Below, piece after piece: positions 50,952 through 51,066 of a stretch of 51,066 bases of DNA (position 1 is its first letter; every line of letters starts with the position of its first letter). This DNA is from Lachnospiraceae bacterium (lineage in GTDB: Bacteria > Bacillota > Clostridia > Lachnospirales > Lachnospiraceae): the NCBI GenBank assembly GCA_020860755.1, contig JAJBTQ010000010.1, positions 1-51,066 of the forward strand, given 5' to 3'. Under the pieces are notes generated by a model. It was not told where the DNA came from and searched no databases. It was given only the letters and a program-made list of their open reading frames with translations. The translations under genes were made by a program, and so were the position numbers.

Positions 50952-51066
50952 CCTCTTCTCACCTCATCTATAAATCGAAAGATCAGATCTCGGTCTTTTT
51001 GGCCTGCCTGCTCTACTCCGCTGCTCACATCCACGACATCGGGGGAAAACAACCGGATCGCCTCGG
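50948..51066 (-). CDS. trpF: Phosphoribosylanthranilate isomerase, C-terminal fragment
   Basis: The gene enters from the right edge of the window; only the last 38 codons are seen. The fragment reads [20 protein letters not shown] and ends in [15 protein letters not shown] is the TrpF phosphate-binding end of the barrel. The TGA stop overlaps the trpB start. Confidence 0.92.
   Translation of the reverse strand, partial: EAIRLFSPDVVDVSSGVEQAGQKDRDLIFRFIDEVRRG

Overview
The window comes from a low-to-mid GC Firmicute, most likely a Lachnospiraceae-type Clostridium relative. The support is indirect. The cell-division and wall clusters are Gram-positive in type (sepF/ylmE/lspA/rluD and radC-mreBCD-mrdA-rodA). 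A SpoVB/MurJ-type flippase and an aluminium-resistance/YnbB-type PLP protein next to miaA are present. There is also a DUF5717/DUF5716 gene pair that I associate with Lachnospiraceae. No rRNA, tRNA, CRISPR array, prophage or insertion sequence was found. Nearly every gene is on the minus strand; the one plus-strand gene is at 47123-47824.

Layout, read in the minus (transcription) direction from the right end. trpF(partial)-trpB-trpA-trpD come first, with trpD unusually last. A bidirectional terminator separates them from the lone plus-strand membrane protein. A small lipoprotein with its own promoter and terminator follows. Next is a three-gene operon (46399-41255): a 1028-aa beta-sandwich/helical-repeat protein, a diverged Hsp70-like protein, and a TPR protein. 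It has its own clean promoter and is the best candidate for an undescribed system. Then come a pantothenate operon (DUF2520 reductase-panB-panC) and coaBC for the next CoA steps. A copper module follows (csoR-copA) with a textbook CsoR operator between -35 and -10. After it are an acetate-uptake transporter (with tandem repeats upstream of its promoter) and rlmH, then a cell-surface O-acylation cluster (SGNH hydrolase, DUF4358, MBOAT, DHHW) in which the MBOAT gene is frameshifted.

A long housekeeping run follows: phoH-ybeY-flippase-two flavoproteins-mutS-mutL-miaA-ynbB (RNA maturation, mismatch repair, tRNA modification). Next is radC-mreB-mreC-mreD-mrdA-rodA-D,D-carboxypeptidase, the elongasome operon. 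Then come a small P-loop protein with its own promoter and terminator, and a division/lipoprotein cluster: a HlyD-like membrane protein, yggS/ylmE, sepF, lspA, rluD and a zinc-ribbon membrane protein. The left end has dtd, a 400-bp repeat-rich intergenic region containing a palindromic bidirectional promoter, and the 5' end of a TtcA-family tRNA thiolation gene.

Start codons were chosen from Shine-Dalgarno sequences and family N-termini, and several differ from the longest open frame. All assignments come from reading motifs by eye; no database search was run.
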